64,000 bases of DNA from Rhizomys pruinosus (taxonomy: Eukaryota > Chordata > Mammalia > Rodentia > Spalacidae), in contig VZQC01009572.1 of the NCBI GenBank assembly GCA_009823505.1, forward strand, positions 682,795 to 746,794, read 5' to 3'. Below are positions 44,986-56,228 of the stretch, in pieces. The translations under genes and the position numbers were made by a program. Every line of letters starts with the position of its first letter. The first letter of the stretch is position 1. The notes under the pieces were generated by a model. That model was not told the DNA's origin. It was given only the letters and a program-made list of their open reading frames with translations, and did not search any database.

Positions 44986-46194
44986 ATTATTTTAAGCTAC
45001 ACTTTAGGTAACTTGTTATGATCTATAGGTAACTGATGTAAGACTCATGCTAACATTAAACTGCTCTTTGGTTCAGAAGTAACTAAAAAGGAGGAAGGAG
45101 CAGTTGAGATCATGATTGAGTTCCACATGTTTACCAAGCCAAGAAATAGTCATGTTATCTGAATTTATGTGCCCGGAGTCCAGCAGGCATACAGGGTATT
45201 TCCTAAAAGTGATTTTTTAAAAAGTAATCATCTTCCCACTTTGATGCTCGCAGTTGACATGAGGGGATGTTGGGGCAGGGACACCGAATGAAGATCACCA
45301 CCAACCTCTCACCAGGGACTCCCAGGCTGCTAGTTTGTTAAGGAGCCTTTGAAATAGCACCTATACTATGACTTCCCCCAGAAAAGACTGAGTGAAGGGC
45401 TTTGCATGAGGTACACAGCATAAACGTGTTTTGGTGTTAGCAATGGGCTGCTATGTTTATTCTCTTAATTAGCAAGCACTGTACTCATTACCAAGTCAGA
45501 AAGACCAAACAGAAATAAATGTTGAGCATCAAGATTAAATCACACCCCCATGCTCTGCCCATCTGTGCTGAGCTTCCTTCTTGCTCATTTAGCATATTGC
45601 AGGGATGGATGCATGAGATGTCACTTTAACGGAAGAGTATCTGATGCTCATATCTTCCAACACTGAAGAGAGAAAATGTGGCCAGCATCTCACAAATTGG
45701 AGAAGACTTGACAAAAAATATGCTTGGGTGACATTGCTTGTTGGCTTCTTTAAGAGAAAAATTGAAAACATGGGATCACAAAGGTCAGACAGTTATTACT
45801 GGAATCTGGCTCTTATAAAATGTAATACATACCACTTCCCCATCTAAATTGCATTGCTTTGTCCAAGTCACCCGATGAGGCCCAGGATAAGGTGTTTATC
45901 AGATGCAGATAACCACCTAGGTTTCCAGAAGCACATCCATTTAAAAGTGGGGCCAGAGAACAACAACAATGACAGAAAGATGATATTTTTCTGTAACCTC
46001 AGCATCACAGAGAATAGTTTCACAAGAAATAGTTGACAAAAGGAAAAACTTTATTATTAAACACATACAGTGTTGTTCAGCAAAATCTGTTGCTGATCCA
46101 ACTTCCAAATGTAGGCCTACTGAAGTTTTGTTTGGCACTAAGATGCTCAAAATATTTTGCAAATCAAAGTATCTTTATGACTATTTTGCCAAAA
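44986..46194. other. No recognised feature
   Basis: About 1.2 kb of unrecognised DNA with overlapping short frames only. Confidence 0.5.
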
Positions 46195-46203
46195 AAGATG
46201 ATA

Positions 46204-46408
46204 TTTTTTTGAGACAGGGTCTCCCTATCGCCTCAGCTAGCCTAGAACTCACGCTGTAGACCAGGCTGGCCTTGAAGTCACAGAGATCACCTGCCTCTGC
46301 CTCCCGGCTTAAAGACGGTTCTTAGCCCCCATGTGGGTGCTGGGAATCAAGCCTGGGTCCTCTGCAAGAACAGTCAGTGCTCTTAACCACTGAGCCATCT
46401 CTCCTGAG
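46204..46408 (-). mobile_element. Chimeric SINE: B2 head joined to B1 body
   Basis: Read on the minus strand, a B2-type head and box B (46408 to about 46313, ending at the 'aagaaccgtct' position) passes directly into an internal B1 sequence (46312 to 46204) and its A-tail. The 8-base 'aagatgat' lies on both sides (46195-46202 and 46409-46416), suggesting one insertion event rather than two neighbouring SINEs. Confidence 0.7.
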
Positions 46409-46490
46409 AAGATGATTTTTTTTAATGTCAAAGAAATATTAACTACCAAGGAAGCAGAGAAAGGAGATACAGGGATCAAACTGAGGAGCT

Positions 46491-46588
46491 GGCATGGTGG
46501 CCACACTCAGGAGGCTAAGGCAGAAGGATCACTCCCTAGTTTCAGGCTAGCCTGGGTTATAGAATAAGACTCTGTCTCAAAATAAAAC
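46491..46588 (+). mobile_element. Old B1-like SINE
   Basis: 'gagctggcatggtggccacactcaggaggctaaggcag' and 'gactctgtctcaaaataaaa' show a degenerate, shortened B1/PB1. Confidence 0.65.
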
Positions 46589-46604
46589 CAAAATGATCTA
46601 TGTT

Positions 46605-47153
46605 ATTGAGCTCTCTTCACAAAAACAAAGAGTTGGAACCAACCCAAATGCCCCTCAACTGACAAGTGGATAACAAAAAATCTGGTACACCCACACAATA
46701 GAGTTCTATGCATCAGTAAAGAAAGATGACATTATGAACTTTGCAGGTAAATGGATGGAACTCGAAGCCATTATGCTAAGTAACACAATCCCAGAAAAAT
46801 AAACGATGAATGGTATCCCTAATTTGTGGATGTTAGCTCCAAATCCGTCATTGAAAGGCAAGCTAAGCAACATTCTTGCTATAGTTCTTTTTATCTGAAA
46901 GCAACTGTGCTGTTATAATGTGAATCCCTTAACAGGCTCTAGAATTAAATTACCACTTATTTTCAGACATTGTAATTGCAGTATATGGATAGAAGGTATG
47001 TATTCATAATTTAGAGTAATATAAAATGAAAGGGAAAATGTGAATTCCTAAACATATTTTGGAATTAACATAGTTTATTTTCATAGGTCATAATTTGGGT
47101 ATATATGTGAGGTTTATATGGGCATATTTTGGAGCAATACAAATGCGAGGGAA
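46605..47153 (+). mobile_element. Host L1, left part: ORF2 end and 3' UTR
   Basis: Carries the ORF2 C-terminus ('gttggaaccaacccaaatgcc', 'gagttctatgcatcagtaaa') and the 3' UTR shared with 59040-59360. It stops at 'acaaatgcgagggaa' (47139-47153), the left target-site duplication of the inserted L1, and resumes at 51047. It is a 5'-truncated, non-coding remnant. Confidence 0.88.
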
Positions 47154-47288
47154 TGGAGATCTCCCAAGACCAGCTGAAGCACAGGAAGGCATCTGAAAGA
47201 GGCAAGCAAAGCAAGCCTTCAACACAGTGAAGAGGCATTTGGGACTCACAATGGAATACAGGCAAGGAGAAGCCCATATGCCAGGAAC

Positions 47289-47905
47289 ATGAAGAAGACA
47301 CAACACAGGAAAGGGGCAGGATAATCCACCACCAAGCTCTACCAACCCTATGGAAGATTCCTACAGTGGGATACCCCTGGGGATGGCCCAGGACACAGAT
47401 ATTAGAAACACAATTGTGAACATACTTAAAGAACTACAAGATTATAAAGAGCAAATCAAAGAATTAAGAAAAGAGAATGAAGAACTCAAGAAGGACCTAG
47501 AGAGAGAGAATGACAAACTCCAGAAGGAAGTAGAAACACTGAAAAGATCCCATGCTGAAAAAGATAAGGAAACCAACCAGCGAAGAAAAGAGCTACAGGA
47601 AGAGATTGAGAAGCTCCAAAAGGAAGTAGAAATACTAAAGAAATCAGAAGAGGAAATGAAAAAGGCAATCAAACACTCATCCAATCAAGAGGAAAGGAAT
47701 GGAAAAAGCCTCAGAAGCAGAATGGAGAAAGCAGAACAAAGAATATCAGACCTGGAAGATAACACAGAACAACTAAAAACCTCAAGTAAAGATTATGAAA
47801 AATTTTAAAATACACAAAAGTGGAACAACCAGGAACTGTGGGACACTATGAAAAGATCAAACCTTCACATCATATGAATAGAGGAAGGACAAGAATCCCA
47901 AATGA
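47289..47905 (+). pseudogene. L1 ORF1 pseudogene (ORF1p coiled coil, truncated)
   Basis: The probable original start is at 47289 (M-K-K-T-Q-H-R-K); a one-base loss near 47322 breaks the frame. The longest open part runs 47350-47808 (152 codons) and is a Lys/Glu-rich heptad-type coiled coil, the trimerisation region of ORF1p. After a stop, the frame still reads W-D-T-M-K-R-S-N-L-H at the entrance to the RNA-recognition domain, then is cut near 47900. The RRM and C-terminal nucleic-acid-binding domains are absent. Confidence 0.85.
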
Positions 47906-50571
47906 TGAACCCTAAATGCAACAGACAGGAAGAAATAACAAAAATCAGAGCAGAAATCAATGAAATAGAAACAAAGAAAACAATACAAAAAAAAAATTAA
48001 TGAATCCAAAAGTTGGTTCTTTGAAAGAATAAACAAGATAGGTAGACCTCTAGACCAGTTAACCAAAAAAAAAAAAAAAGAAGGAACAAATCTAAATCAA
48101 TACAATCCATGATGAAAAGGGAAATATCACAACAGACAAGGAAAAGATCCAGAAAATCATATGGGAATACTTCAAAAACCTATACTCTACCAAGTTTGAA
48201 AACCTAGAAGAAATGGATGAATATCTGAAATCCTGGGAATCACCAAAGCTCAATCAAGAAGAGATCGACAGCTTAAACAGACCAATAACACATGAAGAAA
48301 TTGAAGATGTAATAAGAAACCTCCCAACTAAAAAGAGCCCAGGCCCAGATGGCTTCACTGCAGAATTCTATAAAACATTTCAAAAAGACCTACAACCATT
48401 ATTACTGAAACTGTTTAGAAGGATACAAACAGAGGGAATTCTCCCAAATTCCTTCTATGAAGCGAGCATCACCCTATTACCAAAACCAGGCAAAGATACA
48501 ACCAAAAAGGAGAATTATAGACCCATCTCCCTAATGAACACAGAAGTCAAAATTCTAAACAGGATACTGGCAAATTGCATACAGACCCACATCAAGAAGA
48601 TCATCCATCATAACCAAGTTGGATTCATATCAGAGATGCAGGTTCAACATATGAAAATCAATAAACATCATCAAACACATAAATGGAATGAATGACAAAA
48701 ATCACACCATCATCTCAATTGATGCTGAAAAAGCCTTTGACAAAATTCAGCATCCCTTCATGCTTAAAGTCCTAGAGGGAATTGGATTGGAGGGATCATT
48801 CCTCAATGTAATCAAAGCCATATACAGGAAACCCACAGCCAATATCATCCTAAACAGGGAAATGACAGAAACATTCCCTTTAAAGGTAGGAACTTGGCAA
48901 GGCTGCCCCCTGTCACCACTCCTCTTCAATATAGTGCTTGAAACACTTGCTAGAGCAATAAGGCAAGAAAAGGAAATTAAAGGAGTACTAATTGGAAAAG
49001 TGGAAGTCAAGCTATCCCTATTTGCTGATGATATGATTGTTTACTTAAGGGGTGCTAAAAACTCCACCAGAAAACTCCTAGAAATGATTAACAGCTTCAG
49101 CAAAATGGCAGGATACAAAATTAACCTAAAAAAATCAATGGCCTTTCTTTACACCAACAACAAGCATTTCTTCCCACTCACAATAGCCTCAAAAACAATA
49201 AAATACCTAGGAACAAACCTAACCAAAGACACCAAAGATCTCTACAACAAAAATTGTAAACCCTTAAAGAAAGAAATTGAAGAAGATATCAGAAGATGGA
49301 AAAACCTCCCATGCTAATGGATTGGGAAAATTAACATTGTAAAAATGTCCATTCTACTGAAACTCTTGTATAGATTTAACGCAATACCAATCAAAATTCC
49401 CAAGAGTTTCTTCACAGCCTTGGAAAAAAAAAGTCCTTAAATTCATTTGGAAAAACAAAAGACCCCGAATAGCCAAAACAACCCTGACTGAAAAGAGCTA
49501 CACAGGGGTATCTCTATACCAGACTTCAAACTATACTACAGGGCTATAGTCATAAAAACAGCCTGGTCCTGGCACAAAAGCAGACCTGTTGACCAATGGA
49601 ACAAAACTGAAGATCTAAACCTGAGCACATGCAATTTCAGCCATCTCATATTTGACAAGGGGGCCAAGAAGACACAATGGAGAAAAGGCAGCATCTTCAG
49701 CAAGTGGTGTTGGCAAAACTGGATCACCACTTGTAGAAGAACGAAATTAAACTCCTACCTCTCGCCCTGTACAAAAGTCAACTCTAGATGGATCAAAGAC
49801 CTCAACGTGAAACCCCAAACTCTGAAGGTGATAGAAGAAAAAGTTTACAGCAGACTACAAGACATAGGCGTAGGAAAAGACTTCCTAAATCAGACAGCAG
49901 CTGCACAAGAATTAAGGTTGACAATTGACAAATGGGACCTCATTAAACTCAAAAGCTTCTGTACATCAAAAGAAACAATCAAGGAAGTGAAGAGAAATCC
50001 CACAGAGTGGGAGGAAACATTCACCACAGAAACATCTGACAAAGCATTGGTTTCCAGAATATATAAACTACTCAAAAAACAAAGAAGAAAGAAAACAAAT
50101 GACTCACTCAATAGATGGAGCAAAGAACTGAACAGAGACTTCACAAGTAAGGAATTAGAGATGGCTGAGAAACATCTTAAGAACTGTTCAACATCTCTGA
50201 TAATTAAGGAAATGCAAATAAAAACCACTTTAAGATATCATCTTACTCCAATAAGACTGGCTAGGATCAAGAAAACAAATGATACCAAGTGCTGGAGAGG
50301 TTGTGGGCAAAGGGGAACACTCATCCACTGCTGGTGGGAATGTAAACTCGTACAGCCTCTATGGAAAGCAGTGTGGAGAACCCTTGGAAGACTTGGAATG
50401 AACTTGCCACCTGACCCAGCCATACCACTCCTGGGCATGTACCCTCAAGATTCACCCCACTGCAGAGATACATGCACGGCCATGTTTATTGCAGCTCTGT
50501 TCACAATAGCAAGGAGCTGGAATCAATCCAAATGCCTCTCAACTGACAAGTGGATAGAGAAAATGTGGTAA
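47906..50571 (+). pseudogene. L1 ORF2 pseudogene (reverse transcriptase and C-terminal region)
   Basis: Frames 48213-48695, 48688-49317 and 49807-50571 are pieces of one decayed ORF2p. Visible: the [11 protein letters not shown] reverse transcriptase entry motif, [16 protein letters not shown], the catalytic F-A-D-D (residues 112-115 of the middle frame), and a C-terminal C-x3-C-x7-H-x4-C motif near 50290-50343. The endonuclease domain is missing because of the internal deletion. Frameshifts near 48650 and 49317-49430, an in-frame TGA near 48651 and an Arg-to-Trp change just before Q-G-C-P confirm inactivity. Confidence 0.93.
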
Positions 50572-51046
50572 ATCTACACAATGGAGTTCTATGCAGCAGT
50601 AAAGAAAGATGACATCATGAGCTTTGCAGGAAAATGGCTGGAGCTAGAAGACATCATGCTGAGTGAAGTAATACAGTCCCAGATAAACAAAAGACGAAAG
50701 GTATCCCTCATCTGTGGATGCTAGTGCCAATTACCTAGTTGTAAGTATTTCTTGTGCAGGGCCCCTTGAGCTTTTGTCCAAGCATTGGGAGTGATGCATA
50801 TTGGAAAACAACAACAACAACAATAACAACAACAACAGAAAGGACTGCATCAAAGAACTGACTGAAACAGTCTTCTGCTCAAAATAGTCAACTTCCACAT
50901 GGAGAATATCGAGAAAGACTGAGAAAGAGATGAATAGCATGTTTGGCAGAATATATGAGCTCTTGTGGGGTGGGGGAATAGGGTGGGGGACATGGGTCTA
51001 GATTTGATAATCTTGTACAAAATATATATTAAAAAAGATTAAAAAA
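50572..51046 (+). other. 3' UTR and tail of the inserted L1
   Basis: Includes the ORF2 end remnant, 'gccaattacctagttgtaag', an interrupted AAC repeat (50808-50836), a G-rich tract (50966-50992) and an A-rich tail. The same UTR type is seen antisense at 4440-4600, indicating a subfamily different from the host L1. Confidence 0.85.
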
Positions 51047-51285
51047 ACAAATGTGAGGGAACAACAACAACATAAGTATTGGGTCCAAGAACTGACTGAA
51101 AGTGTTAAATTTTGCACAAAACAATAAATCTCTGCAGAGAAAAACATTTAAAAGACAGAAAAATATGCAAGACATGTATGGCAGAATGCATGAGCTGGGG
51201 GGCATGGAAAGGGGAATGTGTCTAAATTGGACTGAAAAATGATGAATGAAATACACAAAACATCAATAAAAGTATTTTATTAAAA
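51047..51285 (+). mobile_element. Host L1, right part: 3' UTR end
   Basis: Resumes after the duplication with 'caacaacaacataagtattggg', 'gcaagacatgtatggcagaatgcatgagctggg', 'tctaaattggactg' and 'aatacacaaaacatcaataaaa', collinear with 59370-59560. Confidence 0.9.
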
Positions 51286-51355
51286 ACAAATATACATACA
51301 ATCAAACTGAGTTACAATAAACAAATATACATACAATCAAACTGAGTTACAATAT
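51286..51355. repeat. 35-bp unit repeated twice at the L1 end
   Basis: 'acaaatatacatacaatcaa' begins at 51286 and again at 51321; two head-to-tail copies of a 35-bp unit directly follow the host L1 tail. Confidence 0.93.
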
Positions 51356-51454
51356 CACATGAATTTGATTTGTAGATTTAATATATCATTTAACAAGATT
51401 TCTTGACCTCTTCAGGTCTAATGTTTAGCCCACGTAAACTTTGAAGAAAGTATC

Positions 51455-52132
51455 ACCTGGATTTTCTATTGCTGTGATTAAAAACACTGATCAAACCCAG
51501 GGAGAAAAGGATTTATTTTACCCTCAGCTTACTGTTCTTGATGGAGGAAAACGAGGGCAGAAGCTCAGGGCAGGCATTGACACACAGACCACGGAGGAGC
51601 ACTGCTTACTGCCTTGATCTCTGGCCTGTGATCCGCCTGCTTTCTTATACAGCACAGGACTGCCTGCTCTGGGACAGCACCACCCACACTGGCCCAGGCC
51701 CTTCCATATTACTCAACAACCAAGAAAATGCCCCCACAGACATAGCCATGGGCTAATCCAATGCCCCCACAGATATGGCCACGGTCTAATCCAATGCCCC
51801 CACAGACATGGCCATGGGCTAATCCAATGCTCCCACAGACATGGCCACGGGCTAATCTAATGCCCCCACAGACATGGCCACGGGCTAATCCAATGCCCCC
51901 ACAGATATGGCCATGGGCTAATCCAATGCCCCCACAGACATGGCCATGGGCTAATCCAATGCCCCCACAGACATGGCCACGGGCTAATCCAATGCTCCCA
52001 CAGACATGGCCACGGGCTAATCCAATGCCCCCACAGACATGGCCACAGGTTAATCCAATGAAGGAAATTCCCCAATTGAGGTTCCCTTCACCAGGTGTGT
52101 CAAGTTGACAACTGAAGCTGTCTGGTACAATA
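51455..52132 (-). mobile_element. MaLR-type (ORR1-like) solo LTR expanded by a minisatellite
   Basis: Minus-strand order: 'gtcaagttgaca' near 52098-52110 (start side), 'tctttctta' region, and 'gatttattttaccctcagct' (polyadenylation side) near 51510. This matches the general layout of rodent ORR1-type LTRs as I recall them. The interior 330 bp is a tandem array. There is no coding part; the long frames on both strands are array artefacts. Confidence 0.65.
51727..52056. repeat. 33-bp minisatellite, 10 units
   Basis: Unit 'aatgcccccacagacatggc' plus 'ca(t/c)gggctaatcc', exactly 10 times, starting at 51727 and every 33 bases. Unit variants: cccc/tccc, gacatgg/gatatgg, catggg/cacggg. Because 33 is a multiple of 3 and the unit lacks stops in several frames, it creates long false frames (for example M-P-P-Q-T-W-P repeats). 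Confidence 0.97.
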
Positions 52133-53325
52133 GCCTCGCTTAAATCCCATCTTAGGTCATCTCTGTGTAAGTAGATAACTTTTAATAAGAAACTGAGTCT
52201 GGAATTTTTTATGTAATACAGTTCAATTATTTTGCAATCTTGGAAGACAGTAAACTCTTCAGTATTTCTGTTTGATTCAAAACATGTCTTATAAAAGTCT
52301 GTAGGGTAGCAACTGAAAATCAAAGGCGAATATTTTTATAATGCATTCATGGTGGACATACATTTCAAGGGACGAGGAAAGATGCATATGGGACAGTGCA
52401 GAAAATTGTGCTGGGAAACTCATTTTATTTCTGGATAGTGCCTTGCATTTCATAGCTCTAAAGTGAAGGTTAGAAAAACAGATGCCCACTTGAAATCAGA
52501 TGGAATGTCCACCTAATGAATCTGTTAAATGCTAATATGCTGTAATCTTTATTCTCAAAACAGTTTACCCACGACCCTCACCTGAAGTGGGAAACCCCCC
52601 TCTTTTTATTGCCAGGCAGACCTACTACCTCTTTCCATACTGAACATAAAGCCCAGTTCACTTTCCCCTCAATAGCACCTGCTGTCATATGCCCACATCT
52701 GCATGTGTATAGCACTTTGTGACCAAAATGAAGTAAAAGACGTCTCTATCCAAGTGTGGCTGCCTAGCTCTATACATAACAACTATCTGACAGGTAGTTA
52801 AGTGACACAAAGGAAGGGAACAGGAGTTCATTTCCTGTATGTAAAAATCCCAGAGGCCCTTCAGACAAACTTGACTTCCTCTTGAGCTGCAGGGCTTACT
52901 ACCTATGGAAGCAATGTAGTCCACACTTGGCCATCTTTAACTCTTCCCTATATTAAATGGAAATTTTGTTCAGTGGAATTGCTACTCACTGGGCTATGTT
53001 TTGATCCCTGAGGACCGAGAACAATATGCATTCTTGTGTGCATCATAGTCCCATGAGGTCTCCAAAGCTTTGACACTGGGATCATGTTCATCATGCTAAC
53101 TTCAGGGTGCTCTCTTCCCACCTACTGAGTCAGATTCTGTGGGGCAGGACCTTAGAAGTTTCCCAGATTGAGAAGTGTGCAGAGTGCTCTTAAGCTACCG
53201 TAGAAGTGACACAGTCTCATGACCAAATTCTAGCTGTGTGCCTTTAAACTCAGCACATGTTTTGCACTCCAGATGTGATCTAGGTATCATTTTGAAAACA
53301 TCCTGTAGATAGTGCAAATGGCTAC
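52133..53325. other. No recognised feature
   Basis: About 1.2 kb of unrecognised DNA with short unrelated frames. Confidence 0.5.
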
Positions 53326-53339
53326 AAAAGAAACAGAAC

Positions 53340-53501
53340 ATGCTGGGCATGGTAGCGCATACCTTTAATCCTAGCACTTGGGAGGCAAAGGCAGGAGGAT
53401 CTCTGTGAGTTCAAGGCCAGCCTGGTCTACAGAGCGAGCTCCAGGACAGGTGGGACTAAAGGGAAACCCTATCTCAAAAATACCCCCCCCCAAAAAAAAA
53501 G
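53340..53501 (+). mobile_element. B1 SINE, full length
   Basis: Begins 'tgctgggcatggtagcgcat', has the complete body, and ends 'ctatctcaaaaatacccccc' plus an A-tail. Perfect 14-bp target-site duplication 'aaaagaaacagaac' at 53326-53339 and 53502-53515. Confidence 0.95.
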
Positions 53502-53584
53502 AAAAGAAACAGAACAAAACTCTGGGAAAGGTCTAGACACTCAGCTGGGGTGAACTCTGATTGGCTTTTACATAGTGTGGTACA

Positions 53585-53704
53585 CATTGTGACAGCAAGC
53601 TCACTGAACTCCTACCAGGTTCCAGGCCCTGCCTGGGCTTAGTGACTTTATGAATCTGCTGTCTAGTCACTCTTTATAACCCTCAAGATTCCTGCTATGG
53701 TCCC
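53585..53704 (-). mobile_element. MIR relic, left part (antisense)
   Basis: 'gaactcctaccaggttccaggccctgcctgggcttagtgac' and 'ctttataaccctcaagattcc' fit the reverse complement of MIR's 3' half. It continues at about 53986. Confidence 0.5.
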
Positions 53705-53985
53705 CCACAGGGTTATCTGCTTCCACAATTGGTACCAATCTGGTAGTAGAGACTATGGAAACTTCAGAAGACGTGACCTAGATAGAAAAGTGAATCACTG
53801 GACAGCAGGTCTTACAGGTACAGCCTGGCCCGCCCTCTAGATCACTCACTGCTTCCTAATTACCCAGATGTGAGACAGTCCCACAGCCATGCTTCCCCTC
53901 CCATGATGGATTGTACCCCCTTAAACTGTGAGCCAAATAATTCCTTCCTCCCTTAAGTTGTTTGACAAGACAAGGAACTGATACT
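53705..53985 (+). mobile_element. MaLR-type LTR inserted in MIR
   Basis: The end block 'cttaaactgtgagccaaataattccttcctcc...tgacaagacaaggaactgatac' matches the other plus-strand MaLR-like relics (3510, 32950, 62340). The 5' boundary is inferred from the break in the MIR. Confidence 0.55.
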
Positions 53986-54115
53986 TGTCCTCATTCTACG
54001 TATGAAAAGACTGAGGCTGCAAGAGGATGAATGACTTATTTGGTCAATATCACAAAGCTTGGAAATCAGAAACTGATCCCTTGTATCCCAAAGCCTCTAC
54101 CTCATTTCCAACTGA
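53986..54115 (-). mobile_element. MIR relic, right part (antisense)
   Basis: 'cctcattctacgtatgaaaagactgaggctgc...atgacttatttggtcaatatcacaaagctt' matches the reverse complement of the middle of MIR, completing the 53585-53704 part. Confidence 0.55.
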
Positions 54116-55955
54116 CCTTCCACTTCCACAAAAGAAGGCTGAGGGAAGAGAATCACTGGGCTACCAAATGTGACTTTGTCTCAAAAACCAAAACAGAACA
54201 AAAGCACTAATTTATGCAACAGTATCAATTAATATGGCTCATAAACAACACTTGTGGAAATGTATGTGGGGAGAACATTAAAAAATGATTATTTTATTAT
54301 TTACATTTGTTCTGATTCATTCACCAGATTTCTGACCGATGTTTTCAAAATGTATCTGACACTTTTATGGTGTGACTGGCAATTGCCTGATGTTCTTGGC
54401 TCTTCACTCGTAACTTGCCCAGGTGAATGGGATGTAATAAAGTGTCACTTGAGATGGAGCTTGAGAAATTCAGTGTGAGCTTCAGAGACAGAGCCCACAA
54501 TACTGCACAAGGTTGGAAATTTCTCTCTTTACACCAATCTTCCTGTAATGATATTTTTTAATCTCTTTACATAGCAGCAGATAAGAAACGCACAGCACAA
54601 GTAACTTTAGGTAGCAGTAGATAAAGGAAAAAAACTGCTGTGTTACAGAACACCAGCACCAGAGACAAGACCCTTTAATTATCTCATTTCTGATACTAAG
54701 GACCAATATTTTCAGCAAGCAGGGTAATGTAAAGGACTTTATATATAGGACAGTCTATCCAACTTGCTCTTCTAGATGGAAAACTCCAAATAAGCCAGGG
54801 CACTACATAAAGAGCTCATATCTTTATTTAGAAAGTTCCTAATCAAGAAACCTTGGTGGCTCAGTAGTTACCCAACTGTCAAATGCAAGAAATCATACAG
54901 CTAAGACCAACTCGGGTCCCAGCTCCTAAAGCTGTCATTCTGACTGTGGCCATAATGTCTCTCTCCCCTCCTCAATACACCTCCCCCATCATATCGGAAA
55001 AAACAGGGCAGTCTTGGTCCAGCCCAGGGACTCATGAGTGCCACATAAAGGTGACAGGAGACTCAAGGACCTTCAGCATTTCCTGACAATGTTAATGATG
55101 TGAACTTTGTTTCTTCCAAAATTTCTTGACCTGATCTTCTGGGAATAGCAAGGCAACTGGAGTAATGGCCGGGGATGTGACATTCTGTAACAAGGGAAAA
55201 AACAAATAATGCCTGGCCTTTCATTCATCTGAAATCAGAGCCATGTTACATTACAGCAAATGGGCTCCGCTAGACTCCATTCTGGCGGGGTCAGATTGGA
55301 ACTAGAGAGCTGCATTTGAGGAATTGGTGCAGCTATTTCTTGGGACAAAAGGAGGCCAATGACAGCAGAAACAGAATGGTTTCCCCTAAGACAAACTGTC
55401 CAGTCTCGAATGGCGTACCATAATGTCTCCACAATTAGATGGATTAGAGGTTGCAGTCGCCGCAGATAGCAGCAACTGATAATCACGCATTTTGTTCTAC
55501 AGACAGTAACAGCAGCCCACGATGAGATGAACCTCCTCTGTATACACACATAACACGAAATCAATACTTAATTATAGCAGGCCTGGTCAGGGATGGTGGT
55601 TGGCTCTATAAAGGAGGCAATATGGGGCTCTTAGTGAGTTAGTGAGATTCAAGAGTACTGTAATATAACAGCAAGGTGGCGTCCATACCACCAACCACTT
55701 CTACATTTCAGATAAAACAAGTTGAATACTGGGGTTGTGCTGTGAGCAGCTATGAGACACAAATAATGATACAGGATCAGATGCTGCCTATGGCAGCTTC
55801 TAGAAAGATCTTCAGATCATGTTCTTTTGTGGGCATGCAAAGCCTCAGAAGACAGAGTCGAGAGAGCCAGCAGCCTCTGAATGTCCCTAGGCATGTGGAA
55901 AATAGAAGAACAGAAAGCATAGACTCTAGTGGTCTGCTGTGGAACCAGCTCTCTC
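54116..55955. other. No recognised feature
   Basis: About 1.8 kb. Frames at 54254-54478, 55235-55564 (minus) and 55676-56077 have no recognisable domain. No repeat is identified. Confidence 0.45.
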
Positions 55956-55959
55956 ACCC

Positions 55960-56060
55960 TTGGCTGCAAAATAGCTTGCCTTTCAAGTTCCTTATCTATA
56001 AAACAAGGACAGCAGTCACTCCATCTGAGCCAGAGGCCCACCGTGAGGCTCAGAGAGCTG
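55960..56060 (+). mobile_element. Possible MIR relic
   Basis: 'caagttccttatctataaaacaaggacagc...gaggctcagagagctgt' resembles the MIR core ('ctcatctgtaaaat' type). It is short and diverged. Confidence 0.35.
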
Positions 56061-56228
56061 TATGCGTTATATACTAGGAGTCCTTACATCACTAAAAGAT
56101 GAGTTCTACTTACTTAAAAATGTTGGGTGTGTGTTTGGGATGTGTGTGTGTGGGCATATTCCCTCGTCTGGATGCGTGTACATATATGTGCATGTCATGG
56201 GAGTCCTGAAATTAACATTGGGTTATTC

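Larger units (their letters stand above)
47154..51046 (+). mobile_element. Internally deleted L1 inserted into an older L1
   Basis: Order: about 135 bp of 5' UTR, ORF1 start and coiled coil, an internal deletion, ORF2 from just upstream of the reverse transcriptase domain to its C-terminus, 3' UTR with AACAAC repeats, and an A-rich tail. The target-site duplication 'acaaatgcgagggaa' (47139-47153) / 'acaaatgtgagggaa' (51047-51061) has a single CpG-to-TpG difference. It is not autonomous, because most of ORF1 and the endonuclease region of ORF2 are missing and ORF2 is frameshifted. Confidence 0.93.

Noticed and set aside
51709..52323. 204-codon minus-strand frame with Gly/His-rich 11-residue repeats, and the 115-codon plus-strand frame opposite
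   Set aside because: Both are produced by the 33-bp minisatellite (period divisible by three) within a solo LTR; no start context, splice sites or domain.
55676..56077. 133-codon plus-strand frame
   Set aside because: Low-complexity composition, overlaps a possible MIR relic, no domain; probably chance.
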